Under the pieces are notes generated by a model. That model saw nothing but the letters and a program-made list of their open reading frames with translations, made no database searches and was not told where the DNA came from. The position numbers and the translations under genes were made by a program. This document shows positions 27,158 through 36,019 of a DNA stretch of 64,000 nucleotides, in pieces (the first letter of the stretch is position 1; the number at the start of each line of letters is the position of its first letter). The DNA is from Pedobacter sp. (GTDB lineage Bacteria > Bacteroidota > Bacteroidia > Sphingobacteriales > Sphingobacteriaceae), in contig NZ_JAVHXT010000006.1 of assembly GCF_031119335.1 (NCBI RefSeq), positions 62,001 to 126,000 on the forward strand, given 5' to 3'.

Positions 27158-27906
27158 TCGAGATTAAGGATATACACAAATCGTTCGGTGATAACGATGT
27201 ACTAAAAGGCATTTCTGGTAAATTTGAACCAGGTATTACCAATTTAATTATCGGTGGCTCTGGCTCTGGAAAAACTACACTATTAAAGTGTATGATTGGG
27301 TTGCACCATCCAGAAAAAGGAAATGTAGAATACGATGGCAGGGATTTTACACAATTAAATACAGAAGAACGTATCGAGATCAGGAAAGAGATTGGCATGC
27401 TTTTTCAGGGTTCTGCCCTATTCGATTCGATGACTGTTGAAGAAAACATCATGTTTCCTTTAAATATGTTTACCGATCAATCTAGAAGCGAAAAGCTTGA
27501 TCGAGTTAACTTCTGTTTAGAGCGGGTAAATCTCGAAGGAAAGAACAAACTATTTCCAGCAGAGCTTTCTGGAGGGATGAAGAAACGTGTGGGTATTGCT
27601 AGAGCGATAGCAATGAACCCTAAATATCTTTTCTGCGATGAGCCCAACTCTGGTTTAGATCCAAAAACTTCCATCGTTATTGATGAATTGATTAAGGAAA
27701 TTACGGAAGAATATAATACCACTACCATTGTAGTTACTCACGATATGAACTCCGTAATGGGCATTGGCGACTACATTATGTTCTTGCACCAAGGTAAAAA
27801 GTTTTGGGAAGGTTCTAATAAAGAAATCGCTAAAACTGATATCGAAGAGCTTAACGATTTCGTATTTGCGAGCCGTTTCATGAAGGCTGCGAAAGATAAA
27901 TTTTAA
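27154..27906 (+). CDS. mlaF: MlaF-family ABC transporter ATP-binding protein
   Basis: A 250-residue ABC ATPase that powers the adjacent MlaE-type permease. Walker A is IGGSGSGKTTLL near 38-49, the signature is LSGGMKKRVGIARA near 137-150, and Walker B is YLFCDEPNSGLDP. The GMKKRV form of the signature and the LDP following Walker B are typical of MlaF/Ttg2A. The start overlaps the permease stop by four bases. Confidence 0.93.
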   Translation: MIEIKDIHKSFGDNDVLKGISGKFEPGITNLIIGGSGSGKTTLLKCMIGLHHPEKGNVEYDGRDFTQLNTEERIEIRKEIGMLFQGSALFDSMTVEENIMFPLNMFTDQSRSEKLDRVNFCLERVNLEGKNKLFPAELSGGMKKRVGIARAIAMNPKYLFCDEPNSGLDPKTSIVIDELIKEITEEYNTTTIVVTHDMNSVMGIGDYIMFLHQGKKFWEGSNKEIAKTDIEELNDFVFASRFMKAAKDKF

Positions 27907-27924
27907 AATCCTTATCTTTGTTGT

Positions 27925-28185
27925 ATGATTGGTGCATACGATAAGAAAAATATCATCAAAAAACTTCAAGAACTTCCTATAGAATTATTGGGAGAAGTAG
28001 AAGATTTTATTGATTTTTTGAAAGCCAAACACGCCAAAGCTTCGGCAGAACCAAACAAGGTGGAAGAACCTAAAAGCTTATACGGAGCAGCGAAGGGTCT
28101 GTTTATTATTCCCGATGATTTTAACGAACCTTTAGATGATTTCAAGGAGTACATGTATTCCTGTGATAATGTACAACTTACCTAG
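27925..28185 (+). CDS. DUF2281-like antitoxin-type protein
   Basis: An 86-residue protein with the DUF2281 pattern: KKLQELPIELLGEVEDFIDFLKAK near 9-32, then GLFIIPDDFNEPLDDFKEYM near the end. In many genomes such proteins precede and overlap a PIN-domain (VapC-like) toxin gene. Here no toxin follows: the next 75 bp hold stops and one arm of a GTCAT palindrome, so it seems to be an orphan. A TATCTTTG word matching the Bacteroidota -7 element (TAnnTTTG) lies at 27913-27920, only five bases before the ATG, hinting at a leaderless or very short leader. Confidence 0.7.
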   Translation: MIGAYDKKNIIKKLQELPIELLGEVEDFIDFLKAKHAKASAEPNKVEEPKSLYGAAKGLFIIPDDFNEPLDDFKEYMYSCDNVQLT

Positions 28186-28217
28186 TTCTTGATTATTTAA
28201 AACAACTTTCGCATTAA

Positions 28218-28242
28218 GATTGCTTCGTACCTCGCAATGACG
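28218..28242. repeat. Family A palindrome, single arm
   Basis: A 25-bp arm from GATTGCTTCGTACC to GCAATGACG, identical to the right arm of the hairpin at 44288-44312. It stands alone here, between the DUF2281 gene and the methyltransferase gene. Confidence 0.75.
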
Positions 28243-28260
28243 ATTCACATAATATAATAC

Positions 28261-29142
28261 ATGATACAACTGCTTACACCAACACACTGGAAAGATTACG
28301 AATTAATTGACTGCGGCGATTTTGAGAAATTGGAACGTTTCGGCAACCTGATATTATCTAGACCAGAGCCGCAAGCAGTTTGGAAAAAAGTATTGTCGCC
28401 AGAGGAATGGAGGAAAAAAGCTCATATCACTTTTCGTGGTCGTTCTGCTACTAGCGGCGAGTGGGTAAGGCACAACAAAAGTGTACCCGATCGTTGGAAT
28501 GTAAACTACCAAAATGACGAGGTAAGCATCAATCTTCGTTTAGGTTTGACATCGTTTAAACATGTTGGCGTTTTTCCAGAGCAGGCTGTAAACTGGGACT
28601 ACATTTCATCATCTATCAAAAGTTTTAAAACTCCAAGCCCAAAAGTACTGAACCTTTTTGCTTATACAGGCGCAGCTTCTTTAATTGCTAAAGCGGCAGG
28701 AGCCGATACCACTCACGTTGATTCGATTAAACAAGTAGTGAACTGGGCTAACGAAAATCAAGAACTTTCAAAACTAAAAGATGTACGTTGGGTAGTTGAG
28801 GATGCTTTGAAGTTTGTAAAAAGAGAATTGAAACGCGGCAAAAAATATAATGGTATTATCTTAGATCCACCAGCTTATGGCCATGGGCCAAATGGCGAAA
28901 AGTGGAAACTAGAAGATCATATCCAAGAAATGATGCAAGATGTTGTTCAGTTATTAGATCCAGAAGAACATTTCTTGATTTTAAATACCTACTCGCTTGG
29001 TTTTTCTTCTGTAATTGTAGAGAACTTGATTAAAACATCGTTCCCACAGGTTAAAAATTTGGAAACTGGAGAGTTGTTCTTACAAGCTACTTCTGGTATT
29101 AAATTGCCCTTGGGAGTATTTGGTAAATTTAGGACCCCCTAG
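28261..29142 (+). CDS. Class I SAM-dependent methyltransferase (RlmI-like)
   Basis: A 293-residue Rossmann methyltransferase. The SAM-binding motif I is VLNLFAYTGAAS near 136-147, the acidic loop is THVDSIKQVVNWANEN, and the catalytic-loop motif is ILDPPAYGHGP. This pattern is close to RlmI/RlmK-type 23S rRNA methyltransferases, but the PUA domain of RlmI is missing, so the exact substrate is uncertain. The last codons (R-T-P-stop) are formed by the left arm of a family D palindrome. Confidence 0.83.
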   Translation: MIQLLTPTHWKDYELIDCGDFEKLERFGNLILSRPEPQAVWKKVLSPEEWRKKAHITFRGRSATSGEWVRHNKSVPDRWNVNYQNDEVSINLRLGLTSFKHVGVFPEQAVNWDYISSSIKSFKTPSPKVLNLFAYTGAASLIAKAAGADTTHVDSIKQVVNWANENQELSKLKDVRWVVEDALKFVKRELKRGKKYNGIILDPPAYGHGPNGEKWKLEDHIQEMMQDVVQLLDPEEHFLILNTYSLGFSSVIVENLIKTSFPQVKNLETGELFLQATSGIKLPLGVFGKFRTP

Positions 29143-29219
29143 CCCCCTAAAGGGGGAATTATAATAACGAATTCCAAATAGCAAGCTGTTTTCTAGTCCC
29201 CTTTAGGGGATTTAGGGGT
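29134..29219. repeat. Family D palindrome at the 3' end of the methyltransferase gene
   Basis: Arms ACCCCCTAGCCCCCTAAAGG (from 29134) and CCCCTTTAGGGGATTTAGGGG (ending 29219) are separated by about 30 bases. The left arm contributes the final two codons and the TAG stop of the preceding gene. No other feature is seen between 29143 and 29299. Confidence 0.85.
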
Positions 29220-29299
29220 AAAAGAGAAGCCCCCAAATCCATGGAGGCCTTCCCTAAACAAAACAAACTATTAATAATTGAGATACACTAACTAACCAA

Positions 29300-30370
29300 C
29301 TATCCTTTTTTAACTAGTTTATATTCTATAACAGGCTTGCCACGAGTACCTGCATCGTTTGCATGAAAACTATTAAATTTCAATTTGTAAACATTGCCGG
29401 AACCATCTTTTATAACATAGAACACCTTTGAATTTACACCAGCTGATGCCGCTGGGCTCGTTATTCTCCACTTAGACCCAATTTCATCTCTATTAGATAA
29501 AAAATTGGTGCCAGCTACGTCAGCTTCAGCATACGCAGCATAAGATTTCGTATCTGTAGAAATTTGTGCAGCAGTAACACCTCCTAGTTTATTAAGGAAT
29601 ACTAAATCAGAAAAGTTATACGGCACCATTTGACCGAAATTAGTTTCATAGACCGAATATCCCCATACTATATCCCAACTCGCTTTCTCTGGCTCTACAT
29701 TAACAACTGTACCGCTTGTTAAAGAAATGAACTTGAAATTAAAACTTGCATCTTTAGCTACATCAACTGACTTAAATCCTGATGTTTGTTTAATCGTTCC
29801 ATATTGCACTGTATAGCCACCTGTAGCATTCCTGGTCACTAATAATTTAATCCACGCTCTGGCTGCGATACCTCCACCTGTACCTCTGTTTAAGATAATA
29901 ACCTTGTTGTCAGATGCAGTTGCTGAAACTGCTGGAATTACAGTAGAAGAAATACTTCCGTTAATAGGATCATAGAAGTTAAAATCTTCTGGCTTTGGTG
30001 ACATCTGATTAAATCCAAGCACCAAACCAACTGTGTCGGCCTCTCCAACAGCTGTCAAACTATTTGCAGTTTGAATAACTTTAGCACCAGCACTGGTTGA
30101 ATTATTGATAATTACTCTAAACTCAGCACCTGAATAGAAACCCAAATCCCATGAACTTCTAAGAACAGGAGTTTGTTTATCAGCACTAAAATCTACATAA
30201 ACACTATTTGCCGCCGAAGCTCCATCTTCCGTACCAGCTATTCCATTTAAAGTCATTGTACTTCCATCAGATGGTGGTACCACAATAATGGGATCGACTT
30301 CATCTTTTGAGCAGGCTGTAAATACTGATGCCAGCAATGCCACCGCAAAAATTGAGTTAAGTTTATTCAT
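29300..30370 (-). CDS. HmuY-family lipoprotein (putative haem-binding)
   Basis: A 356-residue exported lipoprotein. The signal peptide ends in a lipobox near residues 17-20 (SVFTAC), followed by SKDEVDP. The mature part has the beta-rich HmuY pattern (ADKQTPVLRSSWDLGFYSG, SFNFKFISL, ASWDIVWGYSVYETN). In Porphyromonas gingivalis HmuY binds haem on the surface and passes it to the TonB-dependent receptor HmuR. Here the gene is 39 bp downstream of a TonB-dependent receptor on the same strand, matching that arrangement. Haem binding is inferred; no axial-ligand histidine pair was identified by eye. Confidence 0.85.
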   Translation of the reverse strand: MNKLNSIFAVALLASVFTACSKDEVDPIIVVPPSDGSTMTLNGIAGTEDGASAANSVYVDFSADKQTPVLRSSWDLGFYSGAEFRVIINNSTSAGAKVIQTANSLTAVGEADTVGLVLGFNQMSPKPEDFNFYDPINGSISSTVIPAVSATASDNKVIILNRGTGGGIAARAWIKLLVTRNATGGYTVQYGTIKQTSGFKSVDVAKDASFNFKFISLTSGTVVNVEPEKASWDIVWGYSVYETNFGQMVPYNFSDLVFLNKLGGVTAAQISTDTKSYAAYAEADVAGTNFLSNRDEIGSKWRITSPAASAGVNSKVFYVIKDGSGNVYKLKFNSFHANDAGTRGKPVIEYKLVKKG

Positions 30371-30409
30371 CTTCTTTAATTTATTTTTTAGTTAATAATT
30401 AGTTATTGA

Positions 30410-32707
30410 TTAAGATTTGTTCCAGTTGAAAGTAAGTCCCAACACGTAAGAACGGCCGTAGCTATAAGCCACAGAGCCCCCGCCGCCGCCATGAGGGCCA
30501 CTAGATCCTGTTTCTGTATTACTAAGTTGAGTTACATCGAACAGGTTCTTAACACCTGCATTAATGGTAAATCGTTTGTAGATATTTTTATTGAACATGA
30601 TGTCCGTCCAACTGAATGCACCAATTTTAGTTTCCTTCACACCGTTTGGCACCGTATTATCGGATGTATAACCTGGTCTTTGGCCTGTGTATTTGAAAAA
30701 TGCGCTTATAGATGCATCTATTTTTGGCAGGTTGTAAATCAGGTTACTGAATAATTCTGGTGTCCAAGAAAATTGCGGAACTGCCATATTATAGTCGCCT
30801 TCAGAAAACGAATTGTACCTACCTATGTAAGACAAACCTAAATCAGCCTTTAAAGCTTTGTAAGCAAATGTATTGGTTAGCGATGCGCCTGTAGTTTTAA
30901 ATCTTCCTACATTAAAAAGGCTAGTAACAGTATTGTCGTTAGGATCTTGAGTAAAACCAATTCTATTCTTGAAAATATTGTAGAAACCAGAAAGATTTGC
31001 AGAGTAACGAATTTCATTTTGATTGATTGGTGACCACACGAAAGATCCATTAAAACTGTTCGAGTGCTCTGCTTTCAAATTCGGATTTCCGTAGATGGTA
31101 TGGCTGGCATCCACAAAGTCGTAATATAATTCTCTTAAAGCCGGAGCTCTAAAACCAAGGGCATAAGCTAACCTGAAATCCAGATTATCCGTTAGTATAA
31201 ATTTGGTGTTTAATGATGGAATTACTGGCGGAGCGTCATAAATGGAGTTTTTAATGAACCTTGCTCCTGGACGTAAACTTACTTTTGCACCTAACTTTAT
31301 TTCCGAAGATAGAAATAGCGCATAATCTTCAATTACTGGATTACCTTTAATTCTATTGGCACTGGCTTCATCCCTGTTATATTCTAACCCACCTTGAAAA
31401 GAAATCATATCAGATGCCTTGTAATAAGCTACCCCCCTAAAAATGGCTGTATTAAATTTGGCGACATCCTGTTCTCCTTGCCCCGTACTTAACACCTTGG
31501 TTCCTGTAGCAAAGTTTTGCTCAATGGTATTTGTTTTCCTTTGCAAATCTGTATAGCCCAAAACTCCATTGATACGTAGTTTGCCTGATAAATTGATGTC
31601 TGATTGCAACTGATGGGTATATCTATTGGTAATGTAAGTAGGAAATTTAGCTACGTAAATATTTGGGTTCATGCCTGTCTGACTGGCAATTTTCTCATCC
31701 ACCAAATCCAATCTATACCAAAGATTAAACTTGGCATTTTCGTATCCCACTTTGGCATTGCCGAGATACTGATCCTTTGCCCTCCACCAAGTGATTAATG
31801 GCATCTCTTGAATGGTAGTAGTTTTGGGCGGCACATTCCATCCACCAAATTCATTCCTACTGAAACCAGCTAGCGCATGCCAACCTTTGTTTCGCCAGTT
31901 GAGCGATATATTTTTATTGTGCAGACCATCACCTGCTAAAGTGCCATATTCCTTCCCAACTGTTTCTTCTTGCAGTCTAGCAGATACACCAAATTTTGCT
32001 TGTCCTGCTCCTTTTGTGATAATGTTGATTACCCCAGCTAAAGCATCGGTACCGTAGGTTACAGAAACTGGCCCTTCAATCACCTCTATTCTATCAATAG
32101 TATTGATGTCAATTTGGTTTAAGCTTTCCCTCGAATCCGAACGGTCTATTACAGGCACACCATCTAATAAAATTTTGATGTTCCTTCCGCCCATACCCAT
32201 TAGTTCTACATCACTAATACCTAAAACCAAATCGTTGCTAAACCTAAAACCAAACTCAGTATTTAAGATTTGCTGGATATTGGTAGCTCCTCTTAATTTT
32301 ATTTTTTCTGAGCTGATGCTACGCACATTGTAAACAGAGTTTTTTACAGATTGCGCTTCGTATTGTCCCGTAACCACTACTTCGTTTAACTCATAAGATT
32401 TTTCTTTGATGGTGATGGATTCTAGCTGCTTATCACTAGTTTCATTAATAGCTACCTGCTGTTCTTCACTAGAAACGCCCGACTTAATTATCAAGATTGA
32501 ACTACCGCTTAGCGCAGAAATTCTAAATCTTCCTTCAGCATCAGTATAAGCGATGTTTCTCGTTCCTTTAATCGACAATGTCAATCCTGATGCTGGCTGT
32601 CCATCGGCAGTAAGCACTTTACCTCGCAATGTAATGGTAGCAGTTTGCGCAAAAAGGATATGTAAGTTTAAAACGAACAGAGTAGCTAGTAGTAATTGTT
32701 TTTTCAC
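30410..32707 (-). CDS. TonB-dependent outer-membrane receptor (HmuR-like context)
   Basis: A 765-residue receptor. A signal peptide (to about residue 20) is followed by a carboxypeptidase-regulatory-like domain (ITLRGKVLTADGQPASG, about 24-110). A TonB plug follows (ELNEVVVTGQYEAQSVKNS, about 105-230, including IDRIEVIEGPVSVTYGTDAL), then a 22-strand beta barrel ending YGRSYVLGLTFNWNKS. It should import a large ligand by TonB-driven transport. The HmuY-like gene downstream suggests haem as the ligand. The start is a GTG at 32707. Confidence 0.9.
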   Translation of the reverse strand: MKKQLLLATLFVLNLHILFAQTATITLRGKVLTADGQPASGLTLSIKGTRNIAYTDAEGRFRISALSGSSILIIKSGVSSEEQQVAINETSDKQLESITIKEKSYELNEVVVTGQYEAQSVKNSVYNVRSISSEKIKLRGATNIQQILNTEFGFRFSNDLVLGISDVELMGMGGRNIKILLDGVPVIDRSDSRESLNQIDINTIDRIEVIEGPVSVTYGTDALAGVINIITKGAGQAKFGVSARLQEETVGKEYGTLAGDGLHNKNISLNWRNKGWHALAGFSRNEFGGWNVPPKTTTIQEMPLITWWRAKDQYLGNAKVGYENAKFNLWYRLDLVDEKIASQTGMNPNIYVAKFPTYITNRYTHQLQSDINLSGKLRINGVLGYTDLQRKTNTIEQNFATGTKVLSTGQGEQDVAKFNTAIFRGVAYYKASDMISFQGGLEYNRDEASANRIKGNPVIEDYALFLSSEIKLGAKVSLRPGARFIKNSIYDAPPVIPSLNTKFILTDNLDFRLAYALGFRAPALRELYYDFVDASHTIYGNPNLKAEHSNSFNGSFVWSPINQNEIRYSANLSGFYNIFKNRIGFTQDPNDNTVTSLFNVGRFKTTGASLTNTFAYKALKADLGLSYIGRYNSFSEGDYNMAVPQFSWTPELFSNLIYNLPKIDASISAFFKYTGQRPGYTSDNTVPNGVKETKIGAFSWTDIMFNKNIYKRFTINAGVKNLFDVTQLSNTETGSSGPHGGGGGSVAYSYGRSYVLGLTFNWNKS

Positions 32708-32966
32708 CTTATTTAGAATGATTTCAAATAATAGCGCAATATTAAATATTTATTTAGACTAATTACAAATAATATTCAAAGTTTTTTCACCATTCTATTT
32801 TAATTCGCTGAAAAACATCTATTTTAGAGAGTATATATTTTTTTGTGTCGATGTTGATAAGTAAGCTTAACAACTTTTAACAAATGATGTATTTTTGAAA
32901 AATTTGAATGAAAGCAAAAGCTGCTTAATACCTTTGAAAGCATTAACTAAAAAACCAATAAATAGG

Positions 32967-34016
32967 ATGAAATTCACTAAGATCGCAAGCATGATCTTGG
33001 TAGCTGGGGCTACCATCTGTACATTTACTCAATGTACCTCTGATGCAAAGGATAAAAAAGGCAAAGACGGTGCAAAAGGGGCTGACACTACCGCTACAGC
33101 CAAAGAAGAGGAAGTTGCAACTATCATCCCTGTGGATAGTGCCAAATATAATGAGCTTGTAAAAACCAATGCCAATGGCGATACTACTGGTAAATGGCCA
33201 GTAAAAAACCATCCTATTCCTTTGGACGGAGCTATATTGCCATTTAAGCGCATTGTTTGTTATTACGGTAATCTTTACTCTAAAAAAATGGGTGCTTTGG
33301 GCGAGTACGAGCCAAAAACCATGTTAAGTATGTTAGATAAAGAAGTTGCTAAATGGAACAAAGCTGATCCTTCTACTCCCGTACAACCCGCTTTACATTA
33401 TATTGCAGTAGTTGCCGCTGGAGATCCTGGTAAAGATGGAAAATATAGAAACCGTATGCCATTTAAGCATATCGACTCGGTATTGAACATTGCTAAAATG
33501 CGCAAAAACATGATCGTATTTTTGGATATTCAAGTGGCGTTAAGTACTATACAGGTTGAATTACCATTATTGGAAGAATACTTAAAATTACCGAATGTTC
33601 ATTTAGGTATAGACCCCGAGTTTTCGATGAAAGGCGGTGTATTACCGGGCAGAAAAATTGGAACTTACGATGCTAGCGAAATCAACTATGTTTCTGGTTA
33701 CTTGGCTAATTTAGTTAAAAAATACAATTTGCCTCCGAAAGTATTTGTTGTTCACCGTTTCACGAAAAAAATGGTAACTAATTCACAAAGCATTAAATTA
33801 CGTCCAGAAGTACAGGTAGTAATGCACATGGATGGCTGGGGCGAACCTGACCTGAAATTTGGCACTTACCGCCACTTTATTTACGGAGAACCTGTACAGT
33901 TTACAGGCTTTAAAATTTTCTACAAAAACGATTTGAAAAAGGCACCTCACAGGTTAATGACACCAGAAGAGTTGCTGAAACTAAAACCGCGACCAATTTA
34001 CATACAATATCAATAA
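32967..34016 (+). CDS. Exported protein of unknown function
   Basis: A 349-residue protein from the ATG at 32967 (MKFTKIASMILVAG). A hydrophobic signal region is followed by CTFTQCTSDAKDKKGKDG; the cysteine could be lipidated although Q at -1 is atypical. A lysine/alanine-rich linker (to about residue 60) leads to a compact domain of about 290 residues with regular beta/alpha alternation (IVCYYGNLY, ALHYIAVVAAG, NMIVFLDIQVA, VHLGIDPEFSM, PPKVFVVHRFT, VQVVMHMDGWG), suggestive of a TIM barrel, possibly glycosidase-like. No family is recognised. Confidence 0.7.
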   Translation: MKFTKIASMILVAGATICTFTQCTSDAKDKKGKDGAKGADTTATAKEEEVATIIPVDSAKYNELVKTNANGDTTGKWPVKNHPIPLDGAILPFKRIVCYYGNLYSKKMGALGEYEPKTMLSMLDKEVAKWNKADPSTPVQPALHYIAVVAAGDPGKDGKYRNRMPFKHIDSVLNIAKMRKNMIVFLDIQVALSTIQVELPLLEEYLKLPNVHLGIDPEFSMKGGVLPGRKIGTYDASEINYVSGYLANLVKKYNLPPKVFVVHRFTKKMVTNSQSIKLRPEVQVVMHMDGWGEPDLKFGTYRHFIYGEPVQFTGFKIFYKNDLKKAPHRLMTPEELLKLKPRPIYIQYQ

Positions 34017-34037
34017 GCCGGAGGCTTGTTGGAATTA

Positions 34038-34069
34038 GGGTGTCGGAAGTCTTTCTGACACCCTTTTTC
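34038..34069 (+). terminator. Rho-independent terminator
   Basis: The stem GGGTGTC / GACACCC with a short loop is followed by TTTTTCTTT. It ends the unknown exported-protein gene. Confidence 0.85.
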
Positions 34070-34072
34070 TTT

Positions 34073-34130
34073 ACCCCTAAATCCCCTAAAGGGGACTTCG
34101 TAATTAGTCCCCTTTAGGGGATTTAGGGGT
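34073..34130. repeat. Family D palindrome, perfect 25-bp inverted repeat
   Basis: Arms 34073-34097 and 34106-34130 are exact reverse complements with an 8-base loop; each arm contains CCCCTAAAGGGG. The right arm abuts the stop codon of the minus-strand acyl-CoA dehydrogenase-like gene. Confidence 0.93.
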
Positions 34131-35207
34131 TTAAAAAGTTAACAATGCATGCTGGCTCGCCGTATGCAGATCCCTCCAAACTCTATTGATCTCGGTTTCT
34201 TTTTTTGCGGCTTCTAGACCTGCGTATGGGTATAAAGTATCTACAACCCGCCTAGACTGATGTGCTAATTCTCTGCTCAACCTACTCACCTCTTTCAATA
34301 GAGTTTCATCAATAGATTTTTGATGAATTAACTGATACCATGAATTATCAAAAGCTTCATAAAAATGTTCGCGAATGGTGGTCAAGGTATGTTTACATTT
34401 CATTAATTCATCCTCAAAAAAAGAAACTTGTTCCGGCAAATACCTTTTGAAACCAGAACGATTGAAAAAACTATCGTTCACTAAATCTAAAAAGCGTTTA
34501 GCCATCCCTAAGCTATTCACCGCCAAAGTAGTTTCTGCTAGTTGTAAAAATGGATAGTCAAAACCTTCATCAGCAACCTTAGGTTCGTTAATTTTAAAAG
34601 AACGGTTAGCTGGAACTTCTACATCATGAACGTCAAAAGCATGACTTCCCGTGGCTACCAAACCAAAATAAGACCAACCCGATTGTATCTCTACTTCATC
34701 TCTTTTTAAGATGAAAGACTTGATAACTGGCTTTCCTTCTTCATCTAAAATATCAATCCCATTTTCATCTTGTAGGGTGCAATTTGCGGTAAAGATAGTG
34801 GCATGCAAGGCACCACTGGCGTATTTCCAATGTCCGTTGACACAGTAACCATTTGCTGTCTTTTGAGCCGTACCTCCAACAGCACCGCTACCTGCGAAAC
34901 AAACTTTTCTGTCGGCAAAAACTTCCTTTGCCAACTCTTCATCCAAAAAGCCGGCAAACCAACCTGCACCGCTGCAAAGGGTAACCGTCCAAGCGGTACT
35001 ACCATCTATATAAGCCAAATCTTCTTCCAGCCTTAAAATCTCAGGCAGCTTTTTTCCTGGTCCACCGTAGGCAACTGGCACGTACAATTTAAACCACTCT
35101 TCCCTGTAAGCTATTTCTAAAACGCCTGGATGTAATTCTCCTAAAGCTTCAGATTGAGGCGCTAGTTTTAAAATGGCTTGCTGCCAAGTTTCTGTAAGTT
35201 GTTCCAT
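34131..35207 (-). CDS. Acyl-CoA dehydrogenase-like flavoprotein
   Basis: A 358-residue protein with the acyl-CoA dehydrogenase fold: an N-terminal helical part (LHPGVLEIAYREEWFKLYVP), a middle beta domain with the FAD-contacting VTLCSGAGWFAGF and GHWKYASGA segments, and a helical C-terminus. It resembles the DszC/HpaB-like flavin-dependent monooxygenase branch as much as true dehydrogenases, and the canonical catalytic glutamate is not obvious, so the reaction is open. It is a single gene flanked on both sides by family D palindromes. Confidence 0.75.
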   Translation of the reverse strand: MEQLTETWQQAILKLAPQSEALGELHPGVLEIAYREEWFKLYVPVAYGGPGKKLPEILRLEEDLAYIDGSTAWTVTLCSGAGWFAGFLDEELAKEVFADRKVCFAGSGAVGGTAQKTANGYCVNGHWKYASGALHATIFTANCTLQDENGIDILDEEGKPVIKSFILKRDEVEIQSGWSYFGLVATGSHAFDVHDVEVPANRSFKINEPKVADEGFDYPFLQLAETTLAVNSLGMAKRFLDLVNDSFFNRSGFKRYLPEQVSFFEDELMKCKHTLTTIREHFYEAFDNSWYQLIHQKSIDETLLKEVSRLSRELAHQSRRVVDTLYPYAGLEAAKKETEINRVWRDLHTASQHALLTF

Positions 35208-35243
35208 ATTTGTTTAGATATGAGTATTAAGACTGTAAAGTTA

Positions 35244-35318
35244 ACCCCTAAATCCCCTAAAGGGGACTTTGCATAGCCACATTGAATAGCACCCCCCTTT
35301 AGGGGGCTAGGGGGGTGT
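35244..35318. repeat. Family D palindrome overlapping the 3' end of the PnuT-like gene
   Basis: The left arm (ACCCCTAAATCCCCTAAAGG from 35244) and the right arm (TTTAGGGGGCTAGGGGGGTG, about 35298-35318) pair imperfectly. The right arm encodes the last residues T-P-L-A-P and the TAA of the minus-strand transporter gene. Confidence 0.85.
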
Positions 35319-35940
35319 AGGCTGCTAACTGTAACTGCTTCTTATAAATTTTCTTCCAATCGAAATAACCGAAAATGGCCACGATGAAAAAGAACAATGT
35401 AAGTAATGAGAATAAAACCAAATCTTTATGCCAAAGCAGAGGTATGGCAACAATGTTTGATATATTAAGGAAAATCCAGTTTTCTATTTTACGACGGGCT
35501 AACAACCACATGCCCGCCCAAGCTACAGAAGATACAAAAGCATCTAAAATCGGTACATCAGAATTGGTGAAGTTGACTAAAGCATAGTACAATACAAAAT
35601 AACCAACAATCGAAATGGCTAAGGCTATCTGTAGTTCTTTTCTGGTTGTCCAACTTACTTGTACCACTTCTTTCCTTGCTTTGCGTTTGCTCCAAATAAT
35701 CCAACCGTAAACGCTCATGACCAAGTAGTACATACTCAATAAACTCTCTGCATATAACTTTACGTTGAGTTTTAGATATAATCCAAGCAAAATTCCAATA
35801 ATACCTGCTGGATAAAGTAAGATATTATTACGCTTAGCCAATAAAACTTCGGCAACACCAAAAGCCACAGCAAACCACTCTAAGTAACTAATTGCACGAG
35901 CCTGCTCTACAAACAGACGTAGATATTCCTGAATTTCCAT
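35299..35940 (-). CDS. pnuT: PnuC-family transporter, probably thiamine-specific (PnuT)
   Basis: A 213-residue inner-membrane protein with about seven transmembrane helices and the PnuC-family pattern (YLEWFAVAFGVAEVLLA, YYLVMSVYGWIIW, NWIFLNISNIVAIPLLW). PnuC proteins carry nicotinamide riboside, PnuX riboflavin and PnuT thiamine. A TPP riboswitch directly upstream makes thiamine the likely cargo. The ATG at 35940 is preferred to the TTG at 35958. No thiamine pyrophosphokinase or TonB receptor gene is adjacent, unlike common PnuT operons. The C-terminal five residues and stop come from a palindromic repeat. Confidence 0.85.
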   Translation of the reverse strand: MEIQEYLRLFVEQARAISYLEWFAVAFGVAEVLLAKRNNILLYPAGIIGILLGLYLKLNVKLYAESLLSMYYLVMSVYGWIIWSKRKARKEVVQVSWTTRKELQIALAISIVGYFVLYYALVNFTNSDVPILDAFVSSVAWAGMWLLARRKIENWIFLNISNIVAIPLLWHKDLVLFSLLTLFFFIVAIFGYFDWKKIYKKQLQLAAYTPLAP

Positions 35941-36019
35941 TCTCAATATTTTGCCCAAAGGCGATAAAAAATAAATGAAAACTGCTTTCAGGGCGAAACA
36001 GTAATTGGCTTAAACCTCT

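Noticed and set aside
35299..35940. Nicotinamide riboside transporter PnuC
   Set aside because: The TPP riboswitch directly upstream favours thiamine as cargo, so PnuT is preferred.
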